Source: Psychrobacter sp. I-STPA6b
Lineage (GTDB): Bacteria; Pseudomonadota; Gammaproteobacteria; Pseudomonadales; Moraxellaceae
Length of the DNA: 64,000 bases
NCBI RefSeq assembly: GCF_020662265.1
Contig: NZ_VEWM01000095.1
Location: 1-64,000, forward strand
Reading direction: 5' to 3'
Positions 45,953-55,578 of this stretch are shown here, piece after piece (position 1 is the first letter of the stretch; every line of letters begins with the position of its first letter). Under the pieces are notes generated by a model. It made no database searches. It saw only the letters and a program-made list of their open reading frames with translations, and was not told the origin of the DNA. The position numbers and the translations under genes were made by a program.

Positions 45953-45995
45953 GGTCACAAAATGGTCACCAGTTGGCTACAGAGCAGATGGTCAC
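45953..45995. repeat. Three GGTCAC direct repeats next to the tRNA-Asp end
   Basis: GGTCAC occurs at 45,953, 45,964 and 45,990 within 43 bp, between mcrC and the tRNA terminator. Repeated short sites near a tRNA 3' end can be integrase arm sites. GTGACC occurs singly at 14,577, near the tRNA fragment. Confidence 0.35.
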
Positions 45996-46112
45996 CGTGG
46001 TTTTTCTAATTTTATTTTATAATTAAATTAAAATATAGAGAGGCATTTTTAAAAGTACCTAAGACCAATAATCCAACTCATCATTACACCCAAAATATCA
46101 TAAACTCCTGAC

Positions 46113-46255
46113 AAACCAAAAACCTACAGACATAAAAAAACCCCAAGTAAGGGGATACTTGAGGCGAAACTTGTTTAAACTTTTAGTCTAAAATCTAGTT
46201 TTGAAATATGGCGCAGCGGACGGGACTCGAACCCGCGACCCCCGGCGTGACAGGC
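46113..46255 (-). repeat. 143-bp repeat (copy B), inverted relative to 14,712-14,854
   Basis: The minus strand repeats the tRNA-Asp 3' end, linker and terminator of copy A with a single mismatch in the terminator stem. The two copies are inverted, 31 kb apart. Confidence 0.9.
46134..46164 (-). terminator. Terminator of the tRNA-Val/tRNA-Asp unit
   Basis: On the minus strand CCTCAAGTA pairs with TACTTGGGG around a 6-nt loop, followed by seven T. Confidence 0.85.
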
Positions 46256-46285
46256 CGGTATTCTAACCAACTGAACTACCGCTGC
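46209..46285 (-). tRNA. tRNA-Asp (GTC)
   Basis: 77 nt including encoded CCA. Acceptor stem GCAGCGG/CCGCTGC with G discriminator, D-loop GTTCAGTTGGTTAGAA, anticodon GTC in CCTGTCACG, T-loop GGTTCGAGTCC. Downstream of tRNA-Val on the same strand, probably one transcript. Confidence 0.97.
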
Positions 46286-46304
46286 TTAGGTCGTTTACAA
46301 CAAG

Positions 46305-46380
46305 TGGTGGGTGGTGACGGGTTCGAACCGCCGACATTCTGCGTGTAAGGCAGACGCTCTACCAACTGAGCTAACCACCC
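46305..46380 (-). tRNA. tRNA-Val (TAC)
   Basis: 76 nt including CCA. Acceptor stem GGGTGGT/ACCACCC, D-loop AGCTCAGTTGGTAGAG, anticodon TAC in CCTTACACG, T-loop GGTTCGAACCC. 19 nt upstream of tRNA-Asp. Confidence 0.97.
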
Positions 46381-46569
46381 TTGCTGTGGGTGTGTATTAT
46401 ATAGATTTGAGTTTCAGTGTCAAATGTTTTTTTTAGATAATTGCAAAATATATGGTGTTTGCTGTTTTGATTAGCAAAATGCTAATTAAGATACCTGAAT
46501 ATCAAGATGATAGATTATGCCAAACTGTGCAATATGCTAAACTAGATAGTAATAAAATAACCTGACTAG

Positions 46570-47754
46570 ATGAGTTTGAGTAGATATATGAATAATAGTA
46601 ACAATCCTAGCCGTATCGTTATTGACTTAGATGGTGATTTAGATGATGACGACATTACTTTACCAAGTATGCCAGTTCAGCAAGTGCCTATTGTTGAATC
46701 ATCAGGTATCACAAATGAAACAGATGCTATAGAGAAAAATAAAAATGAGATAATCGCACCATCTAATATACAGTCCACACCTATTAGTACAGATGAAGTG
46801 GAGGCTACTGAAGATAAACCTAAAAAGGGTAGTTGGTTTGATAGGATGAAATCAGGTCTGTCTAAGTCGCGTAAGAACTTAGCAGAGGGTATGGTTAATA
46901 TCTTAATTGGTGGTAAAGAGATTGATGATGAGCTATTAGAAGAAGTTGAAGACCAGCTACTAGTCGCTGATATTGGCGTCAATGCAACCAATCGTATCAT
47001 TACTAGCTTGACAGAGCAGACAGATAGGGGAGATTTGATTTATTCGCATTCCTTATATAAGGCACTACAAAAAGAGTTGGTGGATATTTTAGAGCCAAAA
47101 GTTGCACCATTAGTCATTGATACGAGTAAAAAGCCATTTGTTATTTTAATGGTGGGTGTCAATGGGGTAGGGAAGACCACGACCATTGGTAAGTTGGCTA
47201 AGCGTTTGCAAGCTGAGGGCAAGTCAGTGATGTTGGCAGCAGGGGATACCTTCCGTGCAGCAGCGACAGAGCAATTACAAGTCTGGGGAGAGCGTAACAA
47301 TATCCCAGTTATTGCACAGGGTCATGGCTCGGATAGTGCTTCGGTTATTTTTGATGCAATGCAGTCAGCAAAAGCAAAAAATATTGATGTACTGATTGCA
47401 GATACAGCAGGGCGACTGCAAAATAAAACTCACCTAATGGCAGAGCTAGAAAAGGTAGTACGTGTGATGCGTAAAGCTGACCCAACTGCACCTCATGAGG
47501 GTATGATTGTGTTAGATGCAGGTACAGGGCAGAATGCAATTAATCAGGTACAAATCTTTAATGATGCAGTACCTTTGACAGGGATTACCATTACTAAGCT
47601 GGATGGTACGGCAAAAGGTGGTGTGGTATTTAATATTGCCGAGACGACAGACATTCCCATACGTTATATTGGTGTCGGTGAGTCAATTGATGATTTGCGA
47701 GCCTTTAGTCCAAAACAGTTTGTTGCAGCGTTGTTTGAGACTGATAAAGAATAA
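46570..47754 (+). CDS. ftsY: Signal recognition particle receptor FtsY
   Basis: This 394-residue protein has an acidic, low-complexity N-terminal A domain (~1-85), then the NG GTPase: GVNGVGKTTTIGKLAKRL, GDTFRAAATEQL, DTAGRLQNKTHLM, and TKLDGTAKGG, and ends FVAALFETD. It docks ribosome-SRP complexes at the inner membrane. A second in-frame ATG at 46,588 is also possible as the start. Core housekeeping gene. Confidence 0.97.
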   Translation: MSLSRYMNNSNNPSRIVIDLDGDLDDDDITLPSMPVQQVPIVESSGITNETDAIEKNKNEIIAPSNIQSTPISTDEVEATEDKPKKGSWFDRMKSGLSKSRKNLAEGMVNILIGGKEIDDELLEEVEDQLLVADIGVNATNRIITSLTEQTDRGDLIYSHSLYKALQKELVDILEPKVAPLVIDTSKKPFVILMVGVNGVGKTTTIGKLAKRLQAEGKSVMLAAGDTFRAAATEQLQVWGERNNIPVIAQGHGSDSASVIFDAMQSAKAKNIDVLIADTAGRLQNKTHLMAELEKVVRVMRKADPTAPHEGMIVLDAGTGQNAINQVQIFNDAVPLTGITITKLDGTAKGGVVFNIAETTDIPIRYIGVGESIDDLRAFSPKQFVAALFETDKE

Positions 47755-47760
47755 ACTGCT

Positions 47761-47904
47761 ATGTATCAGATTGATATAAAAAATCGAGAAATGATAAAGT
47801 TGGAGACAGTGTCGTTTTCTCAAATGCAGTTAAAAGAGAGCCAAGATTTACAAGAGTGGATAGTTAGTAATCCCTCTTGTTTGGGCGAAGAGCTATTAAT
47901 ATGA
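47761..47904 (+). pseudogene. N-terminal remnant of a DUF4268/NucS-like gene
   Basis: A 47-codon frame 6 nt after ftsY reads KNREMIKLETVSFSQMQLKE then DLQEWIVSNPSCLGEELLI and hits TGA. This is the usual opening of proteins with LQEWIAKNPxxLGEELLIIQKEF, which are several hundred residues long. The following ~150 nt show no continuing frame, so the gene is truncated. Confidence 0.55.
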
Positions 47905-48063
47905 CGTCGTCAGATCCATACAGAACGGTTAACTTTTAGCTTCATTTGTGGTTGAATGGACTATAGAAGAGAAAGTCACAAATATGAATGATAAATAATG
48001 ATAAAAATGAAATTATTGATACGCTCTTCTTACCAGTCATGGTGTGACATAAAAAATTATAAG

Positions 48064-48624
48064 TCAGTCACAAGTTTCTGTCATGGACTCAGTATGGATT
48101 TTAATGGGTCTTGTATTTTCAAGACTGATAAAAACATGAGGACGACTAAGAGCCATTGTTACAGGGCAGTTGGCATCTCTGCTTGTATGCAGGAAAATAA
48201 CATGAACAAACTCACCATCATCATAGACTTGTTTTACAGTCGTTTCCATTGAGCCACTATATAATAATCCTAAGCTATCCATCACCACACGTTGTTTGGA
48301 AAAATCAATGCTTGGGGCTAAGGCATTGCTAAATTTGGCAAATTCTTGCTGAAAGGTTTGACTATCATCAATAACCTTTTGATAGGCTTCACTTTTTGTG
48401 GTTGATCCAAAGTCATCATAGCTTGAGTTGAGTAATATTTTATAATCAAGCTCAATACCACCTGAGGGTATATGGGTAGCTGTGTCTGAGCCAGTCTTTG
48501 TTGAACTTTTTGTTGGGATTTTTGCAGGGTTACTGGTTTGGCAAGCTGTTAGAGTGAGCAAACTACTTAACATAATACTGATAGTCATACTGAAGGCTGA
48601 TGGAGTTTTAATGGTTTGTATCAT
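48064..48624 (-). CDS. Lipoprotein with PrcB-like C-terminal domain
   Basis: From MIQTIKTPSAF (48,624) the product is 186 residues with a lipobox LTAC, a Ser/Thr/Lys linker and a C-terminal region of the type seen in protease-complex subunit PrcB proteins (SGSMETTVKQVYDDGEFVHVIF, SRPHVFISLENTRPIKIH). An ATG at 48,687 is in frame but lacks homology. No protease partner is adjacent. The role is unknown. Confidence 0.65.
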   Translation of the reverse strand: MIQTIKTPSAFSMTISIMLSSLLTLTACQTSNPAKIPTKSSTKTGSDTATHIPSGGIELDYKILLNSSYDDFGSTTKSEAYQKVIDDSQTFQQEFAKFSNALAPSIDFSKQRVVMDSLGLLYSGSMETTVKQVYDDGEFVHVIFLHTSRDANCPVTMALSRPHVFISLENTRPIKIHTESMTETCD

Positions 48625-48844
48625 GTTATTACGTCCTTTTGTTATGGGTTGTTGTAGATGATAATTGTTGAAATAAGATATAACCATTTTTATTTATACT
48701 AAAAGTTATGAGTTGAATCAATCTTTTAAGACATATCATGATGGTAGACACTAATCAAAAAATAATAATCTAAACTCATAAGCCAAAATTAGAGTATTGT
48801 TAGGTAAAAACTACCATTTATGGGTTGTGAATATAGGTTTTAAT

Positions 48845-49543
48845 ATGCAATATCATAGCCAGCAACGACAAAGCAAACGCCAGCGAGAGTGGGTGTATTT
48901 ATGTCACTATCTTGCCATTACAGGCTTAGACCCTGTGCATATCATCTCTGGTGAAGATGATGGACATGAGCCAGATTTTACGCTGATATTTTGGCAAAAT
49001 GAGCAGTTACGTTATATCGGTATAGAGTTGACAACATTGCCACGTCTGCGAGACCAAATGGGGGAGGTGGGCTTGATTGCAAAGCGTTGGTATTGGCAGT
49101 CTTTAAGAGTGTTGGCACGTATCAATGCTAATACTACTAATAAAATAGATAGCCAATATAAAAGAGAATATGATGAGCAATCACTATATTTGCAGATAGA
49201 TACTGAAGGTTTATATCAGTATGGTTTTGAGAATTTTCGTTTACCAATTTCTACTTGGTATATGCCAGATTATCAGTTTTCTGAATATCGTCATCATTTT
49301 TCAGAGATTAGCCAAGCTGATATGGATGCTGTTTTACAAAAAAAGGCACATAAAGTAGATGCTTATCAGCGCCGTCGCACATTAGATGAGTTATGGCTTT
49401 TGGTACATACAGATAAATATCAGTCAAACGGGATTTTAGTTGCTGCAAAAAAGCCACTGCTTCATGACAGTGGCTTTCAGAAAATCCATATTACCCGATA
49501 CCCGAGCCATAAGATTATTGATGTACAGTCAGTCAACGGATAA
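48845..49543 (+). CDS. Hypothetical protein, possible nuclease-like fold
   Basis: This 232-residue soluble protein starts at MQYHSQQRQSKRQREW (48,845); the in-frame TTG at 48,797 is less likely. The segment DDGHEPDFTLIFWQNEQLRYIGIELTTLP has the D-x(n)-E-x-T spacing seen in some PD-(D/E)XK-like proteins, but the Lys is missing. It is not assigned to a family. The C-terminus has a LDELWLLVHTDK strand often seen in such proteins. Confidence 0.6.
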   Translation: MQYHSQQRQSKRQREWVYLCHYLAITGLDPVHIISGEDDGHEPDFTLIFWQNEQLRYIGIELTTLPRLRDQMGEVGLIAKRWYWQSLRVLARINANTTNKIDSQYKREYDEQSLYLQIDTEGLYQYGFENFRLPISTWYMPDYQFSEYRHHFSEISQADMDAVLQKKAHKVDAYQRRRTLDELWLLVHTDKYQSNGILVAAKKPLLHDSGFQKIHITRYPSHKIIDVQSVNG

Positions 49544-49584
49544 ATAAGGACTGTCTAAATCATTTATTATATGTAGGTCACTTA

Positions 49585-50328
49585 CTATAGCTGTGCCATG
49601 ATGTCATCACTAAAGTTGACATTAGTATAAACTTCTTGCACATCATCTAAGTCTTCAAGCATTTCAATCATTTTCATAACTTTTTGAGCATCATCAATAT
49701 TATCAATATCAGCAGTGGTTGATGGTGACATCGTTACTTCAGCATTATCAGAAACCAGCCCTGCCTCGTTTAAGGCATCTTTGACAGTACCAAAGTTTTC
49801 AGGGTCAGTCACAACAACCAGTGAATCACCATCATTTTCGATATCGACTGCACCTGCATCTAAAGCAACCATCATGACTTCATCTTCAAGTGAGACATCG
49901 TCAAAGATAATCTCACCACGCTTGCTAAATAAATAAGCCACTGAGCCTGACGTACCAAGATTACCATCATGTTTACTAAAGGCATGGCGTACTTCACCAA
50001 CGGTACGGTTAACGTTGTCTGTCATGGTTTCGACCAAGACAGCAACACCACCAACACCGTAGCCTTCATAGGTGATTTCTTCAACATTATCACTGTCACC
50101 ACCACCAGCACCACGCTCAATAGCACGTTTAATGGTGTCTTTAGTCATATTGACGGATAATGCTTTTTCAACAGCAGCTCTAAGACGAGGGTTTTTGTCT
50201 GGCTCAGGCTCACCTTGCTTGGCTGCTGAGACAATTTCTCGAATAATTTTGGTAAAAACCTTACCTTTTGCTGCGTCTTGCTTGGCTTTACGATGTTTAA
50301 TATTAGCCCATTTGGAGTGACCTGCCAT
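49585..50328 (-). CDS. yebC: YebC/PmpR-family protein
   Basis: This 247-residue protein opens with the highly conserved [20 protein letters not shown] and has [24 protein letters not shown] and [20 protein letters not shown]. Members are translation or transcription factors of the TACO1/YebC group. Full length and intact. Confidence 0.95.
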   Translation of the reverse strand: MAGHSKWANIKHRKAKQDAAKGKVFTKIIREIVSAAKQGEPEPDKNPRLRAAVEKALSVNMTKDTIKRAIERGAGGGDSDNVEEITYEGYGVGGVAVLVETMTDNVNRTVGEVRHAFSKHDGNLGTSGSVAYLFSKRGEIIFDDVSLEDEVMMVALDAGAVDIENDGDSLVVVTDPENFGTVKDALNEAGLVSDNAEVTMSPSTTADIDNIDDAQKVMKMIEMLEDLDDVQEVYTNVNFSDDIMAQL

Positions 50329-50498
50329 GCTACTTCCTTAAATAACTTGTAAATATATATGATAAACACTGGGTTAAATGGCTGTATGCGCTAGTTTAAC
50401 GTATAATAGCGCCAGATGACGAAAACATTATTATAGCCAATCCGTCATATTTGTACTACAGTATCCCGAATTATGCCCAATAGAGACTCAGTCATTAT

Positions 50499-51329
50499 AT
50501 GAAATCCACCACTGCTGATGCCATCAATCATTTACGTAATCGTATCCATATTATCGTTGAAGGTACAGATACACCGCTAGGAAAACTGTTTGATATTGTG
50601 CTATTGATTGCGATTATTGCCAGTGTCGGTGTTGTTATGCTCGATAGTGTTTTATATTTGCGCTTGCAATATGGAACACTGTTTTTTTACGCAGAGTGGT
50701 TTTTTACAATTTTATTTACCTTAGAGTATTTGTTGCGGTTGTTCTCTGCACCAAATCGCCTACGCTATGTTTTTAGTTTTTTTGGTATCGTCGATTTATT
50801 ATCTGTGTTACCCAGTTATTTAAGCTTATTCTTTGGTGGTGTTCAGTATCTGATTGTCGTACGTGTACTGCGTATGTTGCGAGTCTTTAGGGTATTAAAG
50901 CTTAAGGCTTATATGCAACAGGCAGGTTTCTTGGCTGCGGCACTCAAAACCAGTCAGCATAAAATCACAGTCTTTTTCCTATCCGTGCTGTTATTGGTGA
51001 CGATATTTGGCTCAGTGGTTTATGTGGTTGAAGGTCCAGAAAATGGCTTTACCAGTATTCCGTTATCCATCTATTGGGCAATCGTAACTTTAACCACGGT
51101 GGGTTATGGTGATATGTCACCAAAAACTCCACTTGGTCAAGCGATAGCAAGTATGGTGATGATAACTGGTTATTCAATCATTGCCGTACCAACGGGTATT
51201 TTTACGGCTGAGTTAGCAAAGACCATGCGCCCACAGCTACACCCCATTACTTGCCCAAACTGTGGTAAATTTGGGCATGCTGCTGCTGCCAATTTTTGTG
51301 ACCGTTGTGGTCACGACCTGCATTTGTAG
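50499..51329 (+). CDS. Voltage-gated-type potassium channel with C-terminal zinc ribbon
   Basis: This 276-residue protein has six membrane helices, an arginine-rich S4-like segment (VVRVLRMLRVFRVLKLKA), and the K+ selectivity filter TLTTVGYGDMSP at ~205. Its end is a rubredoxin-like zinc ribbon, CPNCGKFGHAAAANFCDRCG, as in several bacterial Kv-like channels. It conducts K+ across the inner membrane. Confidence 0.92.
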   Translation: MKSTTADAINHLRNRIHIIVEGTDTPLGKLFDIVLLIAIIASVGVVMLDSVLYLRLQYGTLFFYAEWFFTILFTLEYLLRLFSAPNRLRYVFSFFGIVDLLSVLPSYLSLFFGGVQYLIVVRVLRMLRVFRVLKLKAYMQQAGFLAAALKTSQHKITVFFLSVLLLVTIFGSVVYVVEGPENGFTSIPLSIYWAIVTLTTVGYGDMSPKTPLGQAIASMVMITGYSIIAVPTGIFTAELAKTMRPQLHPITCPNCGKFGHAAAANFCDRCGHDLHL

Positions 51330-51373
51330 TGATTTATAGTGGTTTATCTTTGTTAGTTGTGCTGCAACAAAGC

Positions 51374-52672
51374 TTAGTAATCAACATAATGGCGCACGTC
51401 TTCAGAAAAGTCGACACTGACACCGAGGTTAACCAAGTTCCAGTATTGTCCTGATACGGTTCTATCAACCATCATTGTGGTTGCTGAAGGTTGAAATTGA
51501 TTAAAGTACTTTAATGAGCTTTTAAAATTTTCCATAACTGCAAAGTGCACATCACTGTTCCCGTAATCAAATTCTCCTTGATAATAGGGGGCAATGGCTA
51601 ATGGTTTTAGCATAATATCTATCCACTGCTGATAAAATTCACTGGGGATAATCTCATCATCACGACGGCGAATGCCTAAGGTTACCAAATCCTGCTCTAA
51701 AGCAGTGATGTCAGATTTTATAGCATGTTTGACAAAGCGTCTAAAAAGTTGTACCTCAGCATCAGAATAACTACGAATACCACCAAAGTCATAAGCAACA
51801 ACGCTACCATCGGGGCGGAAAGCAAAGTTGCCTGGATGTGGGTCACAGTGCATACGATATAATTCAAATAGTTGTCCTGCACTAAAATGGAACAGATGCT
51901 TAGCAATTTTTTGCTTAATGGCATTATCCCATGTTGCCGCTACCTCTAATGACTCTCCCATCTCTTCAGTCAGAGTTAAGACTCGTTTTGACGAATGACT
52001 GCTAATCACTTTAGGAATAATAATGCCACCGTCTTTTTCATGAAATGCGCCGAAAATAGCTAGGTTTTGTGCTTCTTTGACATAATCTAGCTCATCATGC
52101 AAACTTTGACGGATTTCATGAAATAGCTGATCTTGTAGCTCACGGCTCATATTGAGTACGCCAGCAATTTTTAAAGCCATACGAACTTGTTTTAGGTCGC
52201 TATCACAGTTTTTATCCACATCTGGATATTGGACTTTGACCACCACCTTTTGTCCTGATGGTAGCGTCGCTCGATGTACCTGACCAATAGAAGCTGCCGC
52301 AAATGGCTCAGTTTCAAACTGCGCAAAGCTCTCTGTAATTGGCTTGCGTAGCTCTTTTTCTACTTGTTTTTTGATAACGGCAAACGGCATGGGAGGTGCA
52401 TCTTTTTGTAGCTTTTCTAAGGACTTAGCAATTTCAGGTGGAAAGATGTCTTTATATTGTGAGGCAATCTGCCCGACTTTCATGACCGCCCCTTTCATCT
52501 CACCAAGTGTATCAGCAATTTGCAAACCAACATCCTGCATAAGTTCGGCTCGTGCCTCATTACGTTTAGTCTCATCACTAGATAGATGCTTTAATGAGTT
52601 TTTTGCTGCTTTTCCTGCGATACTGGCGGTCATACCTGCCAGCTTCATAAAACGTTTACCTGAGCTTGCCAT
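51374..52672 (-). CDS. ABC1/UbiB-family atypical kinase
   Basis: I start at MASSGKRFMKLAG (52,672). The 432-residue protein has the ABC1 fold: the KxGQ motif VMKVGQIAS, the Ala-rich nucleotide loop AAASIGQVHRATLPSGQKV, and MHCDPHPGNFAFRPDGSVVAYDFGG. These are features of UbiB/COQ8-like ATPases that aid lipid/quinone metabolism. It is not the canonical membrane-anchored UbiB (no C-terminal TM pair), so it is an AarF-type paralogue. Confidence 0.9.
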   Translation of the reverse strand: MASSGKRFMKLAGMTASIAGKAAKNSLKHLSSDETKRNEARAELMQDVGLQIADTLGEMKGAVMKVGQIASQYKDIFPPEIAKSLEKLQKDAPPMPFAVIKKQVEKELRKPITESFAQFETEPFAAASIGQVHRATLPSGQKVVVKVQYPDVDKNCDSDLKQVRMALKIAGVLNMSRELQDQLFHEIRQSLHDELDYVKEAQNLAIFGAFHEKDGGIIIPKVISSHSSKRVLTLTEEMGESLEVAATWDNAIKQKIAKHLFHFSAGQLFELYRMHCDPHPGNFAFRPDGSVVAYDFGGIRSYSDAEVQLFRRFVKHAIKSDITALEQDLVTLGIRRRDDEIIPSEFYQQWIDIMLKPLAIAPYYQGEFDYGNSDVHFAVMENFKSSLKYFNQFQPSATTMMVDRTVSGQYWNLVNLGVSVDFSEDVRHYVDY

Positions 52673-52771
52673 AATTATCATTACCTTGGAAGTTGCTTTA
52701 AAATCTATTTTTTCAAAAAAATACAAAAAATTTTTACTATATTTTCTACATTATTTGCCATATTTTTATTT

Positions 52772-53284
52772 TTAATCTTTATTTGTATATTGCCTTGCCA
52801 GATATTGTAAAGCCATTTCATAACCTTGTGCGCCAAATCCACAAATAACCCCAATAGCACAGTCACTTAAATAAGAGTGGGTGCGAAAAGATTCACGTTG
52901 ATGAACGTTGGATAAATGAACTTCAATAAAAGGAACTGAAACTGCCAATAATGCATCACGTATGGCAATGGAAGTATGTGTAAATGCACCAGGATTAATA
53001 ATAATACCATCAACACGTTGCTGTACTGGGTTGAGCAAACCAAATTGGTGAATGGTATCTAAAATTTCACCTTCATGGTTAGACTGGAAGCAGATTAAGT
53101 TAATATTTTGATTTTTAGCAATATTTTTTAGATTTTCTTCGATGTCTGTTAATGTATCTGAGCCGTAAATCTCAGGCTCACGTTTGCCAAGTAAATTTAG
53201 GTTTGGACCATTGATAAGTAAAACTTGTTTTAATTGGACAGTTTTTTGTGATTGATTTAATTGAACGGAGGTTAAATCAGACAT
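52772..53284 (-). CDS. aroQ: Type II 3-dehydroquinate dehydratase
   Basis: This 170-residue enzyme of the shikimate pathway has all type-II landmarks: [18 protein letters not shown] (with catalytic Arg/Tyr), [28 protein letters not shown], and [17 protein letters not shown] with the catalytic His. It has a ~17-residue N-terminal extension compared with typical AroQ; another start is possible at ~53,230. Confidence 0.96.
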   Translation of the reverse strand: MSDLTSVQLNQSQKTVQLKQVLLINGPNLNLLGKREPEIYGSDTLTDIEENLKNIAKNQNINLICFQSNHEGEILDTIHQFGLLNPVQQRVDGIIINPGAFTHTSIAIRDALLAVSVPFIEVHLSNVHQRESFRTHSYLSDCAIGVICGFGAQGYEMALQYLARQYTNKD

Positions 53285-53729
53285 GTTGACTCCAATATTA
53301 CAATAAATTGCATGAAATTTATGTTAAAACACTTTGTGTTACAAAATTAGCATGCTATGATATTTTTTTAGATAGAATATATTTCTATATTATTACAGTC
53401 TGCTTGATGCGATAAATATGGATGAACCAGATTCACTCTAAATCATAATAAACACGATGATAACGATTGACTGGCATACATCATAAAATTGTGAAGCAGA
53501 ATGTGGGTTGCATAACAGACTATGTACTCTATGTATGATGCTTAAAGCAGTAAGACATATCATAGCGGATTTTGCATCAACAATTTGTTATTTAATTTTT
53601 TTGGTCAGTGAGTATATACTCACACTGGTATCTATTATGAGTAAATGTGTATAAATAGCAATATTTATGTATCATTCATATGAGTAGTGGTTATCAGTAT
53701 TTGTTTTCGTTTGTTTAGGAAGTTTTATT
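53285..53729 (+). promoter_or_regulatory. Long 5' region of the cold-shock gene with a 16-bp palindrome
   Basis: This gap between divergent aroQ and the cold-shock gene has no gene. GTGAGTATATACTCAC at 53,608-53,623 is a perfect palindrome with A/C-rich flanks (CA ... AC), an operator-like site ~107 bp upstream of the cold-shock ATG. AT-rich sequence after it fits a long cold-shock 5' UTR. Confidence 0.5.
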
Positions 53730-53942
53730 ATGTCAGATCGTGAGCAAGGTGTTGTTAAGTGGTTTAACGATTCAAAAGGCTTTGGCTTTATTCAACGTGA
53801 GAGTGGTGAGGATATTTTTGTTCATTTCCGTGCCATTCAAGGTGAAGGCTATCGTTCGCTACAAGATGGTGAAAAGGTAGAATTCAAAGTTGTTGAAGGA
53901 CAAAAAGGTCTACAAGCAGAAGAAGTAACGAAAGTTCAATAA
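53730..53942 (+). CDS. Cold-shock-domain RNA chaperone
   Basis: This 70-residue CSD protein has RNP1 (KGFGFI) and RNP2 (DIFVHF), starting [15 protein letters not shown]. It melts RNA and DNA secondary structure. It is preceded by a long untranslated region, as is usual for cold-regulated members. Which Csp it is cannot be told. Confidence 0.95.
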   Translation: MSDREQGVVKWFNDSKGFGFIQRESGEDIFVHFRAIQGEGYRSLQDGEKVEFKVVEGQKGLQAEEVTKVQ

Positions 53943-54168
53943 CTGCAAATGGCTGTGCCTTTTCATACTTTATATTAGAATGTGTCGCTGTGCTGTATGG
54001 TTGGTAGCTATAGGACAGGTAACACTTGATATAAAGCATTGTATAGCAACACTTATACTCTGGTGGTCAGATAATACTTATATTTTGTCGCCAGTTTCTT
54101 GGTATTTTGATAAGTTTTTACGAAAGTTTTGATAAATAGCAAATATATGGTGCTATCCAGTATAATCT

Positions 54169-54223
54169 AAGCCAATGTGGGTGGTTTGTGTTAAATAAAT
54201 CATCTGCATTGGCTTGTTTTTTT
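54169..54223 (+). terminator. Terminator between the cold-shock and helicase genes
   Basis: AAGCCAATG pairs with CATTGGCTT around a 29-nt loop, followed by GTTTTTTT. Confidence 0.7.
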
Positions 54224-54318
54224 GTCTATTTTTTTATTTAGAGATTGCTATTCTTGTATTGTGTGGTTAAATAATTATAGCTTTAATGTTTTAATAATAA
54301 GTTTCAATAATAATAAGG

Positions 54319-55578
54319 ATGTTTGCATTGACTACTGCTAATATGACAAGTGATATGAGCAATTCTAATACAATGATGAATGATACAAATATAGACACCG
54401 ACCCTGATACCCAATCAGAGTTAACCTCAGATTTTTCTACTTTTGAGTCTTTACCTTTGTCACCACAGACCCTACAAGCAGTACAAGCGTTAGGGTTTGA
54501 GAAGCTAACACCGATTCAGGCACAGATTTTACCGCATACATTGGCGGGGCAAGATGCCATTGGTCAGGCACAGACAGGTACAGGTAAGACGGCTACTTTT
54601 TTATTAACTTTGATTGAGTTTTTGCTTAAGCATCCATTTGCTCAAGATGAGCAACGCTATCTAGGTGAGCCAAGAGCATTGGTGCTTGCACCGACCCGAG
54701 AGCTGGCACAGCAGATTTATGAGGACTGCTTACAAATGACACAGCATACACAGCTACATAGTGTCTGTTTGATGGGTGGGGTGGAATATCAAGCGCAGTT
54801 ACAGAAGTTATCACAGGGGTTTGTAGATATTATTATTGCGACACCAGGGCGATTGTTGGACTTGATTGAGAAAAATGAAGTCTTTTTAGACCGCATTGAG
54901 GTATTGGTATTAGATGAGGCAGATAGAATGCTGGATATGGGGTTTATACCAGCAGTTAAAACGCTGATTGGGCAAATGCCTGCCAATACTGACCGTCAAA
55001 GTTTGCTATTTTCGGCAACATTTAATCAAGATGTGATGAATCTTGCTTATCGTTGGCTCTATCAACCCATTTTTGTAGAGATTGAGCCTGAGCATAAAAC
55101 CAGTGAGCTGGTGCAACAGCATTTTTATATTTTGACTGAAGCTAAAAAGTTAGAGGCGTTACAGCAGATACTTCAGCAACAGGATGTCTCTAAAGTGATT
55201 ATATTTGCCAATCGTAAAGACCAAGTAAAGCGCTTATATCATAAACTGCGCTCGCACTTTAAAACGGTGATGTTATCAGGTGATGTGGCGCAGTCTCAAC
55301 GTGAAAAATATTTAGAGCGTTTTAAAAATGGTGATGCTGAAGTGATGGTGGCGACAGATGTGGCAGGGCGAGGTATTCATGTCGATGAAGTCAGCCATGT
55401 GATTAACTACACTTTACCTGAACAGCCTGACGATTATGTGCATCGGATTGGACGTACGGGGCGGGCAGGGCAGACAGGCATTAGCATTAGCTTTGTGAGT
55501 GAAGATGATGCGTTTAACCTGCCTGCTTTAGAGTCACATTTACAGACTAAATTTGACCTTGAGTATTTAAGTTTTTAG
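54319..55578 (+). CDS. rhlB: DEAD-box RNA helicase, RhlB-like
   Basis: This 419-residue helicase has the full motif set: Q motif FEKLTPIQAQ, AQTGTGKT, PTRELAQQ, VLDEADRMLDMGF, SATF, and ATDVAGRGIHVDEVSHVINY with HRIGRTGRAG. Its C-terminus, DDAFNLPALESHL, is RhlB-like. RhlB unwinds RNA for the degradosome. It ends a few bases into the convergent ltaE. Confidence 0.9.
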   Translation: MFALTTANMTSDMSNSNTMMNDTNIDTDPDTQSELTSDFSTFESLPLSPQTLQAVQALGFEKLTPIQAQILPHTLAGQDAIGQAQTGTGKTATFLLTLIEFLLKHPFAQDEQRYLGEPRALVLAPTRELAQQIYEDCLQMTQHTQLHSVCLMGGVEYQAQLQKLSQGFVDIIIATPGRLLDLIEKNEVFLDRIEVLVLDEADRMLDMGFIPAVKTLIGQMPANTDRQSLLFSATFNQDVMNLAYRWLYQPIFVEIEPEHKTSELVQQHFYILTEAKKLEALQQILQQQDVSKVIIFANRKDQVKRLYHKLRSHFKTVMLSGDVAQSQREKYLERFKNGDAEVMVATDVAGRGIHVDEVSHVINYTLPEQPDDYVHRIGRTGRAGQTGISISFVSEDDAFNLPALESHLQTKFDLEYLSF

